From Dentipellis sp. KUC8613 (taxonomy: Eukaryota > Basidiomycota > Agaricomycetes > Russulales > Hericiaceae), in assembly GCA_002286715.1 (NCBI GenBank), contig NSJX01000185.1:3811-16797 (forward strand): a stretch of DNA of 12,987 nucleotides. Direction: 5' to 3'. Shown piece after piece: positions 1 to 9,049 of this stretch. How positions within the stretch are numbered: position 1 is the stretch's first letter; the number at the start of each line of letters is the position of its first letter. The position numbers and the translations under genes were made by a program. Under the pieces are notes generated by a model. It worked only from the letters and a program-made list of their open reading frames with translations, searched no databases and was not told the DNA's origin.

Positions 1-707
1 CAGCGCCGCGTACTGATGCTGCCCGGCAGCAAGCCGCAACGTCTCCGCCCGGAACTCCTCCTTGATCACGATCTTCTTGATCTTGTCGAATTCCGTCGTG
101 TTCTCCACGAGCTCGTCCGGGTTCTCGATCCACTCCGGCCGCAGCGCAACGTCCATCGGGAACTTCCAGCTCTCCACCCCCTTCTCCCTGAAACTCGTCA
201 CCAGCTTCGAGACGGCCGGCGGCTCCAGCACGCGCTCGTTCCAGATGCGCATCTGGATCGGCCCGTGCTCCGTCGTCTCCGCCTGCATGTTCAGCCACCC
301 GCACCCCAGGAACGCGAGTTTTGACTCGGCTTCCAGGTGCATGTCCTGGTAGTGATGCGGCTTCAGCTCGACGAAGGCATTCGTTGTCGGCATCTCCGGT
401 TCCTACAATAACAGGACAACAGGTTAGCACGCACTCCATGACTTCGACAAATGGATGGGCGCACCTCGGTCACCCCACCCGCCGTCCCTCCACCCGCACC
501 TTGCGCCCCGCCCACGTTCCTCTCCACGGCCGCCGTCGCCGCCTGCCCTCCCCGACTCCCTGACCCTCCGGCCCTCGGCGTCTCCACCACCTCGTTGTCC
601 GAAATCACCAATATCTCCGCTTTACCTTTCCCCTTCCCCCCTCGGGCGCTCGCTTTTGCCGGCGCCTTCCCGCCCCCTTTGCTCCCGGATGCTTCTCCGC
701 GAGCCAT
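1..707 (-). CDS. Gene A: 5' part of a large ParB-fold-like domain protein, cut by the window edge
   Basis: Exon 1 is 707-465 (81 codons), followed by a phase-0 intron 464-403 (62 bp, GTGCGC donor, CTAAC branch point, TAG acceptor). Exon 2 runs 402-1 (134 codons) and stays open at the edge. The first 81 residues are Gly/Lys/Ala-rich and low complexity, with a hydrophobic-acidic patch EILVISDNE that resembles a SUMO-interacting motif. Exon 2 contains PHHYQDM, FLGCGW, W-N-x-R, SFREKGVESWKFP, WIEN and, at the very edge, AAGQHQYAAL. This order is like a ParB/sulfiredoxin-fold core, where the last motif is normally G-x-H-R; here Arg is replaced by Gln. About half of the aligned residues are identical to gene B (4558-9049). 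The start ATG at 707 is chosen because it is the first in frame before the conserved exon. The ParB link is motif-based inference and the function is unknown. Confidence 0.8.
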
Positions 708-1411
708 ACTGAGTTCGATAGTACTCGATGTATTCACTATAAAATACAATATCGTTGTCAGCAAAGGCCTCCGCGAAAGAAATAAGTCTTACAGAAAAAC
801 TTGCAGGTTGTCAATGTTGGTGGTGCGATGTTGAGACACTGCAAGGTCGCCGCTCCTCTAACACACTGCAAAGCCTCGTTGCACACGGATCGATCCGTTA
901 AGGTTCAATCCCAGCAACTCCGATCCATCTCCGACGCGCGTCTACCCCAGCGCTAACGTCACGTGGCAAATACACGCCTCCACCAAGCACACCAATAATT
1001 CGCGCGCAAATGCTGCCGGATCTCCGCGCGAAACCAACTCATAAAACCCTACATATCCCACTCCCTACAACCTCCACAATCCTCAGTCCTATCACTTACA
1101 GGCCACCAATGTCGAAAAAACGACACCATGCTACCACTCCCCTTGCCTCCCCTCCTCTCCCTCTCTCACCACCGCCTCGGTCTAGGGTTTCCGACATGTC
1201 GGCAAGCATTCATTCTTACTTCCATGTACCCGGTCCCACCTATCTCTACAACCGGGTACAAGTCCTGGCTTGCTGCATACATTGCAAGTACAAACGACAA
1301 CGCGCAAGTACAAGCGCACTTTCTGCTTATATTCCCTCCTTCTCCCTTCTTCCTCCTTACCTCCTACCACCACCGCGCCAATCTCCAGTTCCCCCATCTA
1401 CACCATCAACA
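708..1411. other. Divergent intergenic region between gene A and the small gene at 1412
   Basis: This 704-bp stretch must hold the promoters of both divergent genes. It contains one spaced palindrome (1001-1030), an AAAACCCTACATAT motif at 1043-1056 that recurs upstream of other small genes, a TATA-like TTATATT at 1327-1333, and a strongly pyrimidine-rich leader up to the ATG at 1412. Open frames here are composed of CT-rich leader sequence and show no protein-like features. I see no RNA gene. Confidence 0.5.
1001..1030. promoter_or_regulatory. Spaced palindrome, 11-8-11 geometry (single site)
   Basis: The left arm CGCGCGCAAAT is at 1001-1011, the spacer at 1012-1019, and the right arm ATCTCCGCGCG at 1020-1030 matches the inverted left arm at 9 of 11 positions. 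The spacer length and arm consensus are the same as in the arrays at 1951-2750, 10216-10372 and 12656-12750. It lies between gene A and the small gene at 1412. Such geometry suits a dimeric DNA-binding protein; the binder is unknown. Confidence 0.5.
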
Positions 1412-1787
1412 ATGTCTTTCTCTTCTTTTGTTGCATCCTCTATCCTCTCCCTGCGCAAGGTCATTCATGACCTCCTTTCTGATCACCGCCCTCGCATCAT
1501 CCGCGACGCCGAGCCCCCCCTCTCCAGCGCCAGGATCTTCCTGTGAGTCCCTCAGCTCCATCCCTTGCCTCCGCTAATTTGTCCCAGCAACAACATCCGT
1601 GATACATTCCGTTCGCGATGGTCTCCCATCCCCGAGGTGGACATAGAGATGTACACCATCTCCCCCTTCACCGCTCACCTGGGTAAGTCAATTTCCTTTC
1701 TAGGTCTCCCTTCAGCCGCGCTGACACCATCCAGACGACGACGATGCCTTCTCCGTCGCCTCCGATGAGGTCTCTCTTGGTCATTAG
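1412..1787 (+). CDS. Small three-exon hypothetical protein (92 aa)
   Basis: The exons are 1412-1542, 1588-1682 and 1735-1787. The introns are 1543-1587 (45 bp, GTGAGT donor, CTAAT branch point, phase 2) and 1683-1734 (52 bp, GTAAGT donor, CTGAC branch point, phase 1). Joining them restores one frame of 92 codons ending in TAG. The ATG sits in a good context (ATCAACA before it) after a pyrimidine-rich leader. The protein starts MSFSSFVASS, has an amphipathic helix-like stretch LSLRKVIHDLL, a basic middle (RDTFRSRWSP) and an acidic end (HLDDDDAFSVASDEVSLGH). I recognise no family. It is transcribed head-to-head with gene A, the arrangement also seen for 9619-9882 and gene B. The three consistent splice junctions make it likely to be real. 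Confidence 0.72.
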
Positions 1788-1950
1788 ATAGTGTTTTCAT
1801 TGTTGTACACTCGAGCGGCGACCTTCGAATATCTCACACGGACATTGTATATACTGTACTACATCTTCTTGGAATGCTTTTGCGCTATTGCTTTCGTATG
1901 TTGTCTAATGCAATATTGTTTTCTTCTCCTGATCTACATATTCCCCAAAT

Positions 1951-2417
1951 CCCACATAAATTCCCCAGGATTTGCGTGAGATATACAGCACTCGAATATC
2001 GTCAATTAAATCCGATTCGATTGTAGCCTTTGTCGATTCGAAAGGACAACGGATCCGATCGGGTCTGAATTCTCTCCAAATCTCACGCAAATTCCGCACA
2101 ATTTGGGCGCGAACCGTGGGGTCTCGGTGACCCCTAGCATCCATTCATATTGTCGTGTCCAACCGGCAATACGCTCCGATTCCGTTTGATTTCGATTTCG
2201 AGTCCGATTCGATTATCGATTTTCGTTCCGAATCTCACTCAAATCCGGCCGGATTTGGGCGCGATCGGTGGGGTCGCCGTCGCCGACAAATTTCGATTGC
2301 CATTCGCCGTCGCGCGCTCCCTGTATCTCGAAACCTCTCTCCGTTTTCGTTCTTGATCTCTTTTCGCTCGGTTAGCATCCCCGAAATCTCACGCAAATCC
2401 AGCGGAATTTGGGCGCG
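1951..2417. repeat. Array of four spaced palindromes (11-8-11), period about 150 bp
   Basis: Sites are at 1951-1980, 2082-2111, 2234-2263 and 2388-2417, with starts 131, 152 and 154 bp apart. Left arms are CTCACGCAAAT or close variants and right arms ATTTGGGCGCG or, in the first site, ATTTGCGTGAG; every spacer is exactly 8 bp. Sequence just after the right arm is also shared (GAtCGGTGGGGTC-like) in the second and third copies, so these are diverged direct repeats with a conserved palindromic core. The surrounding DNA is rich in CGATTCGA-like words and shows no convincing gene. Confidence 0.7.
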
Positions 2418-2581
2418 ATCGGTACACCGCCCGACTAACGTTGAAATAATAAATTTTCACGTCGAGAATAGCTCGACTTAGTCTCAGATTCATTTCGTTA
2501 TTGTCTTATTGAAATGGATATAGTTATACGAGCGCATTCGTTTTCGTATAACTAATGTTTTTACTTTGCACGTCCATGTTT

Positions 2582-2750
2582 TCCGCGCAGATGCTGTGAA
2601 ATTTGCGCGCGGAATCCTGTGGCGTCGACGCGTCGCGTTTCGCGCGCAGATTACAACGGATTTGCGCGCGGAATGTTGTGGCGCGGCTCCATTCTCTTTG
2701 TCATTGCATGTGCTCTAAATCGCGCGCAAATTCTTGGGGATTTGCGCGCG
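2582..2750. repeat. Cluster of three spaced palindromes with CGCGCGCAAAT arms
   Basis: Sites are at 2582-2611, 2641-2670 and 2721-2750. All right arms are ATTTGCGCGCG; left arms are TCCGCGCAGAT, CGCGCGCAGAT and CGCGCGCAAAT, the last giving a perfect 11-bp inverted repeat. Each spacer is 8 bp. The first two are followed by the same word GGAAT-YY-TGTGGCG, so they arose by duplication. The cluster lies about 215-385 bp before the ATG at 2966, a position suited to an upstream regulatory region. Confidence 0.7.
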
Positions 2751-2837
2751 TTCTTGGGCGCTTATTGCTGTTTTTGACATTTCCGAGCCTCATTACATGC
2801 CAACCTTATACCCAACCCCCAACCTAACCGGTCTTTG

Positions 2838-2921
2838 AAAACCCCTATAGATCTTGTGCCATGTCTATCGACCTTCTGCCCCATTACATATGCTGTTGCA
2901 GTGTCATGTTCGCATATATAA
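2838..2921 (+). promoter_or_regulatory. Probable promoter of the gene at 2966
   Basis: A TATA-like TATATAA lies at 2915-2921, 45 bp before the ATG at 2966. Further upstream, AAAACCCCTATAGAT at 2838-2852 closely matches sequences at 1043-1056 and 12867-12882, both in front of other members of this gene set. The right-edge copy is likewise followed by a TATATA about 100 bp downstream. Confidence 0.45.
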
Positions 2922-2965
2922 CTGACTGTTGGATCGACGACGGCACAGTTCGACCATCTCCCACA

Positions 2966-3401
2966 ATGTCACTCAGCGCCATCGACACACCGTTGCCTAC
3001 AGATGCGCAGGCTGCACCGACGCCTGCAGCCATCACTGCACCTCCCGCCACACCACCGGGAATGCCTCCCGCCATGCCACCGGGTACACCTCCCGCCACA
3101 TCACCGGGAACACCACCGGCCGTCAGAGCTCTACAAGTCGTGCAGAGAATGGCAGAGGTGCGAGGTCGACAATGGTAGCCTCTGTAGGCGAGGCAAGGGT
3201 GTATAGGCCCTACATAAGGCTGAAGCAGCCTTGGAGGCTTCAAGACGCGTCGTGCCTAATGCAGAAGGTATTTTCCACGCTGCTGTGGCGCCGGAAAGGC
3301 TTGACACGTCGTCTCTGTTTACTCTTGTTTACTCTGTCCTGCTGGAACACCCCTCACCTTGTTATTTAAATTTCTCGAAAACGGGACCGCCAATTTCTTA
3401 G
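2966..3401 (+). CDS. Probable small two-exon protein, proline-rich N-terminus and helical C-terminus (128 aa)
   Basis: Exon 1 is 2966-3157 (64 codons) and exon 2 is 3207-3401 (64 codons plus TAG), with a phase-0 intron 3158-3206 (49 bp, GTGCGA donor, TATAG acceptor, no clear branch point). The start lies in a CACAATG context 45 bp after a TATA-like element. Residues 15-52 are Ala/Thr/Pro-rich with repeated PPG/PPA units. A helical stretch RALQVVQRMAE continues across the intron as ALHKAEAALEASRRVV. The small gene at 10696 has the same order: a proline-rich segment, an intron, then MREALERVKDGV. The two may be remote paralogues with a near-identical intron position. The last codons lie inside AT-rich hairpin DNA (3383-3486), so the natural C-terminus may have been lost or replaced. 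Without splicing the frame would stop at 3176-3178. Confidence 0.45.
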
Positions 3402-3569
3402 CAAATTGGTGTGGGGGACGTTCATATATAGGGCTACCACCCTGCCAATTTTTAGGCCGAAATTCTGTGGGCAAGATTAGCGGTCCACCCACTAAATACC
3501 TGTATAAGTATATGGTCGCCTACTCAGAGTAGAGTCATCTATCAGATACTAGACAGTAGCATCACTCAC
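3383..3569. repeat. Nested hairpins, possible small inverted-repeat element
   Basis: GGACCGC at 3384-3390 is repeated inverted at 3480-3486, with similar flanking AAT-rich bases. Inside, CCAATTT and AAATTGG form a short hairpin near 3390-3409. A TATA-like stretch follows at about 3500-3512. The area could be a degenerate non-autonomous element or solo-LTR fragment: it has the TGTGGGGGACG start and TATATA motifs often seen in fungal LTRs, but I found no matching target-site duplication. Confidence 0.3.
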
Positions 3570-3643
3570 ATATGTATTCAATGTGTTACTCTTCTATACA
3601 TTTTCGGAGTTTTTTCATTTCAACTCATTGCTGCTCATGTCTA

Positions 3644-4402
3644 CTATTACTGTGTGTCCACATACTAATAGCACATGTATTGGTACATTCAACATCTGCA
3701 TATTTTTGGAGTTTTCACTTTTCAACACATTGCATTTCACATTCACTATTAATGTGTGCTCACATACTAATACTGCATGTATTGATCCTTTATATTTTCG
3801 ATTTTTTGTCTATTATTGTGTGGCCACATACTAATAGTTCAACTCAAATCTCAATGTCCATGTTTGTATATCATCCTTTCTGTGGCTGTGCTATCTGAAG
3901 ACAACACTAGTCCATAGACGGAGACTTTTACTTCTGTTACACTGTCAAGTTCTCTTTTCAAATATGATGAAGCATCACTAGTATGTCACTATATAGTGAT
4001 ACTCAAAAACTCGAAATTTGTATGCATCATAAGGCTTATAATGCTGTCACTGCATTAGTGTTAATGTTTGTGCAATGACTAGTTTATGTGTTTGAATGGG
4101 TTCAAGCAATCTCAAGTACATTACAATGTTTTACCCTTCAAAGATTTCGACTTTTTTCTTTTATACATTTCTCCACACAAAGAAGCATGAGGATCACTTT
4201 TGGTTTCCCTCAACTTTTGACTTTTTTTTTCACCAAGTCAGCACTCATAGTATGTGACCACACACTAATAGCCAAAAACATCGAATTTTTTTTATTGCAG
4301 TTCTCCATACAAATAAGCAGTAAGATCATTTATGTGTTCACTCAACAGCAGAAAAAAGTTTCACCAAGTTTGCACTATTAATGTGTGAGCACACATTAAT
4401 AG
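3644..4402. repeat. AT-rich array of 28-bp palindromic units
   Basis: Units lie at 3644-3671, 3746-3773, 3810-3837, 4244-4271 and 4375-4402, all 28 bp with 13-bp arms and a 2-bp centre. The last is a perfect palindrome with arm CTATTAATGTGTG; the others follow it with a few changes (right arms CACATACTAATAG, CACATACTAATAC, CACACACTAATAG). Between units run TTTTTCGA(A/G)TTTTT-like words and CACTTTTCAAC-like words, so the array seems built from a longer degraded repeat. Short frames across it are cysteine- and phenylalanine-rich and not protein-like. I see no gene between 3402 and 4557. Confidence 0.6.
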
Positions 4403-4447
4403 CTGAAAAAGTCGAAAATATTCTGCGTCATGAGCATCATGACGCTA

Positions 4448-4553
4448 TGACGCTGTGGCTGTGATGCGTCATTCCAAAAGGGGACACTTGACGCTGTGGC
4501 TATGCAGCGTCATCCCATATATGGCAGCTTGACGCAGTGGCAGTGCTGCGTCT
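4448..4553. repeat. Three 41-bp tandem repeats with TGACGC...GCGTCA ends
   Basis: Repeat cores start at 4448, 4489 and 4530, spaced exactly 41 bp. Each 24-bp core begins TGACGC and ends GCGTCA (the last ends GCGTCT), separated by 12 bp of GTGGC-rich sequence, so each can fold or bind a dimer. The array abuts the stop codon of gene B (4560-4558) and would lie in its 3' untranslated region. A related GGGCGTGGCTGTGATGATG stretch (4563-4581) lies in the gene's last codons, so repeat spread may have reshaped the C-terminus. Confidence 0.6.
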
Positions 4554-4557
4554 TGCC

Positions 4558-7500
4558 TTATTGGGCGTGGCTGTGATGATGCTTGACGCACAGGAAACCC
4601 TTTCCTGTGTCTTTTATAAACTTAGAGCCCTTCGTGCCTTTCGACGCCCTCCCTTTCCCTTTCGTTCCTCCCCCTGCCCCGCTTCTGCGTCCGCGTCCGC
4701 GCCCGCGCCCGCGCCCGCGTCCGCGCCCACGCCCGCGAGTCTTGGCTGGTGCCCGCCCCCGGTCCGTAGTGAGCCTGGAACTGCTGCGCGTCGCAACGCC
4801 CCGTCCCAGCGTCGCCACAGTAAGAGGCAGAGGCACTCTCTCTTTCGCAGCCCTCTTCAGACGGGTCCGCGAACCCCTTTGACCGAGGTCTCGTGCATCG
4901 GGGGACAGGTCTGCTGTGCCCCGCTTTGTCGGGGTCGCGTCGTCGTCCTCCTTTGACGGTGTACGCGGGCGCGAGGGCAGGGAGTCCGAATCCTCCTCGA
5001 TGGGCGACATCGGCTCGTCGTCCATGAACGACGTGTTCGCAGCCTCGATTGGGTCGCTGTCTGTCATCGAGACCTGAGCCATGGCGGCCTCCACCCCTGC
5101 CGATGCGTCCGAGGCCTCCGTTGCCACCGTCTCTTGCGTCCCCACTTCACCCGCTCCCGAGACTCCAGCCTGTGAGTCCCTGTTATTCTCATCGTCGGTA
5201 GAGCCAGGAAGATTCTCCGACAATGTTGCCGGCGTCGACGCAGGCACGCTACTCGCCTCCGATCGCCCATCGCCCCGTGGGATGAGGCTCGAGCCCTCCT
5301 GCATGTTGTCCTCGCCCTCCGCGTCCATGTCCGTATCCTCGTCCACAACGGGTCCGCCGTCCTCTTCTCCTGCATCAGACTCGGGAGCAGAGTCAGAGTC
5401 CACGACTAGGACCTCCCTCCTCGCCCGCCGCCCGTCCTTGTTCTTCTGCGCCGCGCGAAGACGTGCTGCTGCCTGAGCCTCAGCTTTCACCTCGCTCAGA
5501 CTCTTCTTTGCGACTTTCTTCGCCGCTTCCGCCTTAGCCCGATGTTCGGCCTTCTTCTCTGCCTGCAGCGCTTCCAACTCCTCCGCCTCCTCCTCCGCTG
5601 CAGCCGCGGCCTCGGCCTCCTCCTCGGTGACAGCGACGTCGCTCGTCTGTTCCCGTCCTCCAGTGCCCGAGGTGCTCGGACCTGCCTTCTTGCTAGCATG
5701 GATGACGGACGCGACGCTATCGCGTTTCACCCTTGCAGCAGGCTGCTTCTCGTTCCAAGCCTCAAGCTGTTTGGCGGTCTGGAACGTGAAGCGGTCTTCC
5801 CAGGTCGCGATGAGCGGCAGCTTCGGATAAGACACATCCTCTTCCACCACAAACGGAAACTCAAGGTCCAGGTGGTATTCCTGCAACCGCTGCTGTGCCG
5901 CGTTGACCACAAGCGCCTATGAATGCAAGGATAGTCAGTGTGCGTCGCGGGGGAACCGGTCAGAGCCAACTCACATCAAGCAAAGCTTCCGCAGCGTCCC
6001 TCACGTTCTTTGACACCTTCTTGCGCAGATCCAAGGCTGCACCGCGAGAAGGCCCCGACCACTGCGGCAAGACCCTTCTATCCTTCGAAGAAATCTCCCG
6101 GACCGGCTGCGCCATAGGCAGATTCAGCACGCGCATGATTGCCGCCACCGCCGTCTTCTTGTCAGCGGTCTCCTGCTTCATGTCCATGATGTCCTTGAGC
6201 AGCCACTCTGGATTATGAAACTCCGGGTTTGGTTCGAACGGGAGAGTCTTCTGGCGGGCCACTTCTGCCGAAAGGTAGAGCATGTCGGGATACTCTTTGA
6301 TCTGCCCCGTCTTCCGTGCGTGGCCCAAGATTTTCTGCATAAGGATACGGATATCGTCCACCAGCGGCAGCGACAGAGCAAACGGGCGTGTCGAGAAGAC
6401 TATGCCGTACTTGACACAGGCAACGAGTCCATGCAACGACGCCGCCCGTTTCGGGTTCTTGTCGCTCGCCCAGTCCCATGACGTGTCTCGGTAGAACTGG
6501 AGCGGCGGCAAGTCCTTGATCGTTTCCCTCTTCACCTCGCCTGCAGAACTCTTCCCGAGCAGGAACTGGCAGAAATCCGTCATGCGCGTCCGGAAATCGC
6601 TAAGCAGTGTGTCTGGGGTCCAAGGTGTCCCCGTCGACTCAACGAGGTCCTTGCCCCGCCCACGCCATGCCGCCTTCAGACGAATGCCGGGTCCCCCAAA
6701 ATCCTTCCAAATCGCCGAGTACTCTGCCTTCTGGACGGGACGTTCCACATACTTGCACTTCCGCTGGTACAGCGCCCATTGAAGCTGATAGATTCCTGGA
6801 CGCCGGGCTCCAAACACGCCCCGACAGAACTGAGAGATACGCGAACGAGTACATGTCAGACATTTTGAAGCGAAATGGAGATTGTAGAGCGCACCATTCC
6901 GAACGTGTGCTCTGCACCGAGCTCCCATTCGCTGTCATGTTTCCGAAACCACGAGAAAAGGGCGTCGGACTGGTCGCGCCATCCGTCCTTCGTTGAGTTC
7001 GCGCGATTAATGTCATACGCTGGTTCAAACCAACGGAACACCTGTAATAAACGGTGTGTTAGTTCAATAAATCATGATTGGGTTGCGTGCGCTCGTCACA
7101 TACTTCTGCAAGACCGACGTCGATCTCAGTGAGGATGCGGTTCAGCTGGGCCAAGACAGAGCTCGTCATAAGTGGCATCTGGGGAAACCCCTCGCCGTGA
7201 ACTGGAATCTTCAAAACACACCAGATCTTCGCCTTGATGTTATCGAGAACGGTCTGCGCAAGGTCCTCTGCATCCTCCGCGAACGAGATCTTGTCCAAGA
7301 TGAGGTTCCTGTCGACGGCAAGCATCACCCCCTTGACGTACTCATCAAAGACCTTGTCGTACTCGTGGTCTGTCTCAGGAGGTATCCCCAATAACGCAGC
7401 CCACTCCACTTGGCCCAGGGTTTCGAGATATGTCTCGTCGACGGCATCCAAGAAGGTCGTTTGATGAAGGAAGTCGTACATCACCCGAACGGGGGGCTCG

Positions 7501-9049
7501 CTGGCCAGAGAATTCAACAACCTGCCAGCGGCGTTGAGGCCCGTCTTCTTCCGCTTCTTCCAGGCACTGTCACTCTCGTCCTTCCGCAACGAGTCGTCGA
7601 GGAACATCTCAGCGACGACAGCTTTGACCTGCTTCATGGACAGAAACTCCGTCGGCGCAAATATGTTGTCCCAGAACGTCAAGCACTCCCTAACAATAGA
7701 AGAAAGCATCTTATCAAAGCGAGTAAGCACCACAGAAACTCAAAACGAAGTAAGAAACGCACCTTGCCATGCACTCCGAGGAACATAGACTGCAGAGCCA
7801 TGGAGTTGAAGAACTCCCACTTGCGGAAGTGGCCACCCATTCGCTGCAGGTGGAAGACAGTGTCGACGACATACGGTGTTGTCAACAACTTCTCTGCCGC
7901 CCACTTCTTGGAGACACCGCTGATCGCCCCCTTCATCACCGACTGGCGATCGCGATCCGTCAACTGTCTCCTGGCCGAGGCGGAAGCCAGTGCATCCCGA
8001 AGCCTCTCCAGTCCTATCAGAAACCGCTCGCCCTCGCCCTCAGCTTTCTCAGGCCTGTTCTTATTCTGCGCAAGCCAGCGGACAATGCGGGCGTTGTTCT
8101 CCACCGCAAGATCTGGCCAAAACAAAACATGAGGAGCAGAGTGAAAGCGACGACTGGCACTGCTCACCTCTATTCCAGAAACGGACCACCCACATGAACG
8201 CACCGTTGACCTCCATGGTCGTGGTGGCTGCATCCATCCACTCCTCATCCATCTCGGCCTCCAAGATAGCCTCACCGTCCTCGCCGTCCTCGGCGGTGCT
8301 TTGATCCGCCTTCTTCGCGTCCTTCTTGCTCTTCGCCATCGCTGCCCTCCGCTTCTTCGCCTGCTCTTTTGCGGCCTTGATCGACGCCTTGAGGGCATCC
8401 GCTCCAAAGCGGTTGATGGCGTGGATGCGATGCTGTCCTGCGGGAACACTGATCACTTCTCGAACAGCATTCTTAGCAAAGACAACGGCAGGGAGCCCTC
8501 GCACGTCGGATGTGTCATGGGGCAGCTCTGAACAGTTCTCGATCCAAGATGGCTAGACAAGGACGTCGACAGGCCACTTCCAGGACTCGACACCCATATC
8601 ACGGAAGCTCTTCAACAGCTGGGACACCATGCCATCGTCGACTTGACGCGGGTTCCACTCCTGGAAGCGGAAAGGACCACGCTTCGGGCTAGAGAAGCGC
8701 ATGTCCATCCAACCGTACCCGAGAAAAGCATGTTTGGACGCTGCCTCCGTCCTCATGTCCTCCCAGTGATGAGGCATCAGTGGAACCAAGCCGCCACCCA
8801 CGGTAATACTGTCGGCCGCCTCAACCGTTACCTCCACCTGTTAAATCATGAGCATCAGCACATCAAAGGGAATACTAAAGTACGCACCGCGACCTCTCCA
8901 GTGTCTGACTCCTGGTCAGATTCCTCAACCATGAGACGTCGATGTCTCGGCTGCCCTCCACGGCCCAATCGTACTTCTGGGACCTCGGGAGCAGGAACAA
9001 CGGTGGGTGTCTCCTCAGCCGCCGGGATAGTCGTCGGCTCAGACGACAT
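4558..9049 (-). CDS. Gene B: large ParB-fold-like domain protein with RG-repeat tail, interrupted by one in-frame TAG
   Basis: Seven exons: 9049-8888, 8837-8168, 8112-7763, 7709-7104, 7041-6895, 6829-5975 and 5916-4558. Introns are 50, 55, 53, 62, 65 and 58 bp; all are phase 0 except the second (phase 1). They give 1,382 codon positions. Residues 1-54 are acidic/low complexity. Residues about 70-195 carry PHHWEDM, FLGYGW, WNPR, LLKSFRDMGVESWKWP, WIEN and PAGQHR (GQHR 188-191), a ParB/sulfiredoxin-like order, followed by a Lys/Ala-rich charged helix (about 200-245). A long helical, unrecognised region follows to about 960. The tail has an Ala/Glu/Lys coiled-coil-like stretch, REVLVVDSDS (SUMO-interacting-motif-like), acidic runs and Arg-Gly repeats near 4686-4737. 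Codon 149 is TAG, inside a conserved segment, so this copy may be a recent pseudogene or be read through. No catalytic assignment is possible. Confidence 0.82.
4686..4737 (-). repeat. Coding hexamer microsatellite for Arg-Gly repeats
   Basis: On the plus strand a 6-bp unit (CCGCGY, i.e. GGGCGC/GGACGC read on the coding strand) is repeated about eight times with small changes. It encodes alternating Arg and Gly near the C-terminus of gene B. Its length is likely to vary between strains by slippage. Arg-Gly tracts commonly bind RNA or nucleic acid in other proteins; here that is only an inference. Confidence 0.7.
8553..8555 (-). other. In-frame TAG codon in exon 2 of gene B
   Basis: The frame reads WKWPVDVLV, then TAG, then PSWIEN. 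Gene A at the same place reads WKFPMDVAL-R-PEWIEN, so the stop replaces an Arg and the frame continues in register on both sides. A conventional intron that would remove it is not evident: the only upstream GT is in GTCCTT, and the nearest AG after the TAG makes an intron of only 37 bp that would discard a conserved WIEN segment. The truncated product would be 148 aa and lack the GQHR motif. Confidence 0.85.

Noticed and set aside
902..911. GGTTCAATCC, a match to the tRNA B-box
   Set aside because: The flanking bases do not form a T-stem and no anticodon arm or acceptor stem can be built around it.
3409..3569. Solo LTR starting TGTGGGGGACG
   Set aside because: It has TATA-like content and fungal-LTR-like words, but no target-site duplication, no primer-binding site and no second copy in the window.
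3572..4381. Plus-strand open frames across the AT-rich repeats
   Set aside because: Composition is dominated by Phe, Ser, His and Cys from the repeat itself, with no splice sites or domain-like segments.
3644..4402. CRISPR-like array
   Set aside because: The palindromic units are degenerate, irregularly spaced and in a fungal nuclear context, with no uniform spacers or cas genes.
5064..5922. Antisense frames of 100-130 codons within the last exon of gene B
   Set aside because: They are shadows of the biased, acidic and repetitive coding strand.
4558..9049. Gene B as a transposase (for example of the KDZ group)
   Set aside because: I see no acidic catalytic triad context or zinc cluster, no terminal inverted repeats flanking the gene, and the N-terminal motifs fit a ParB/sulfiredoxin-like fold instead.
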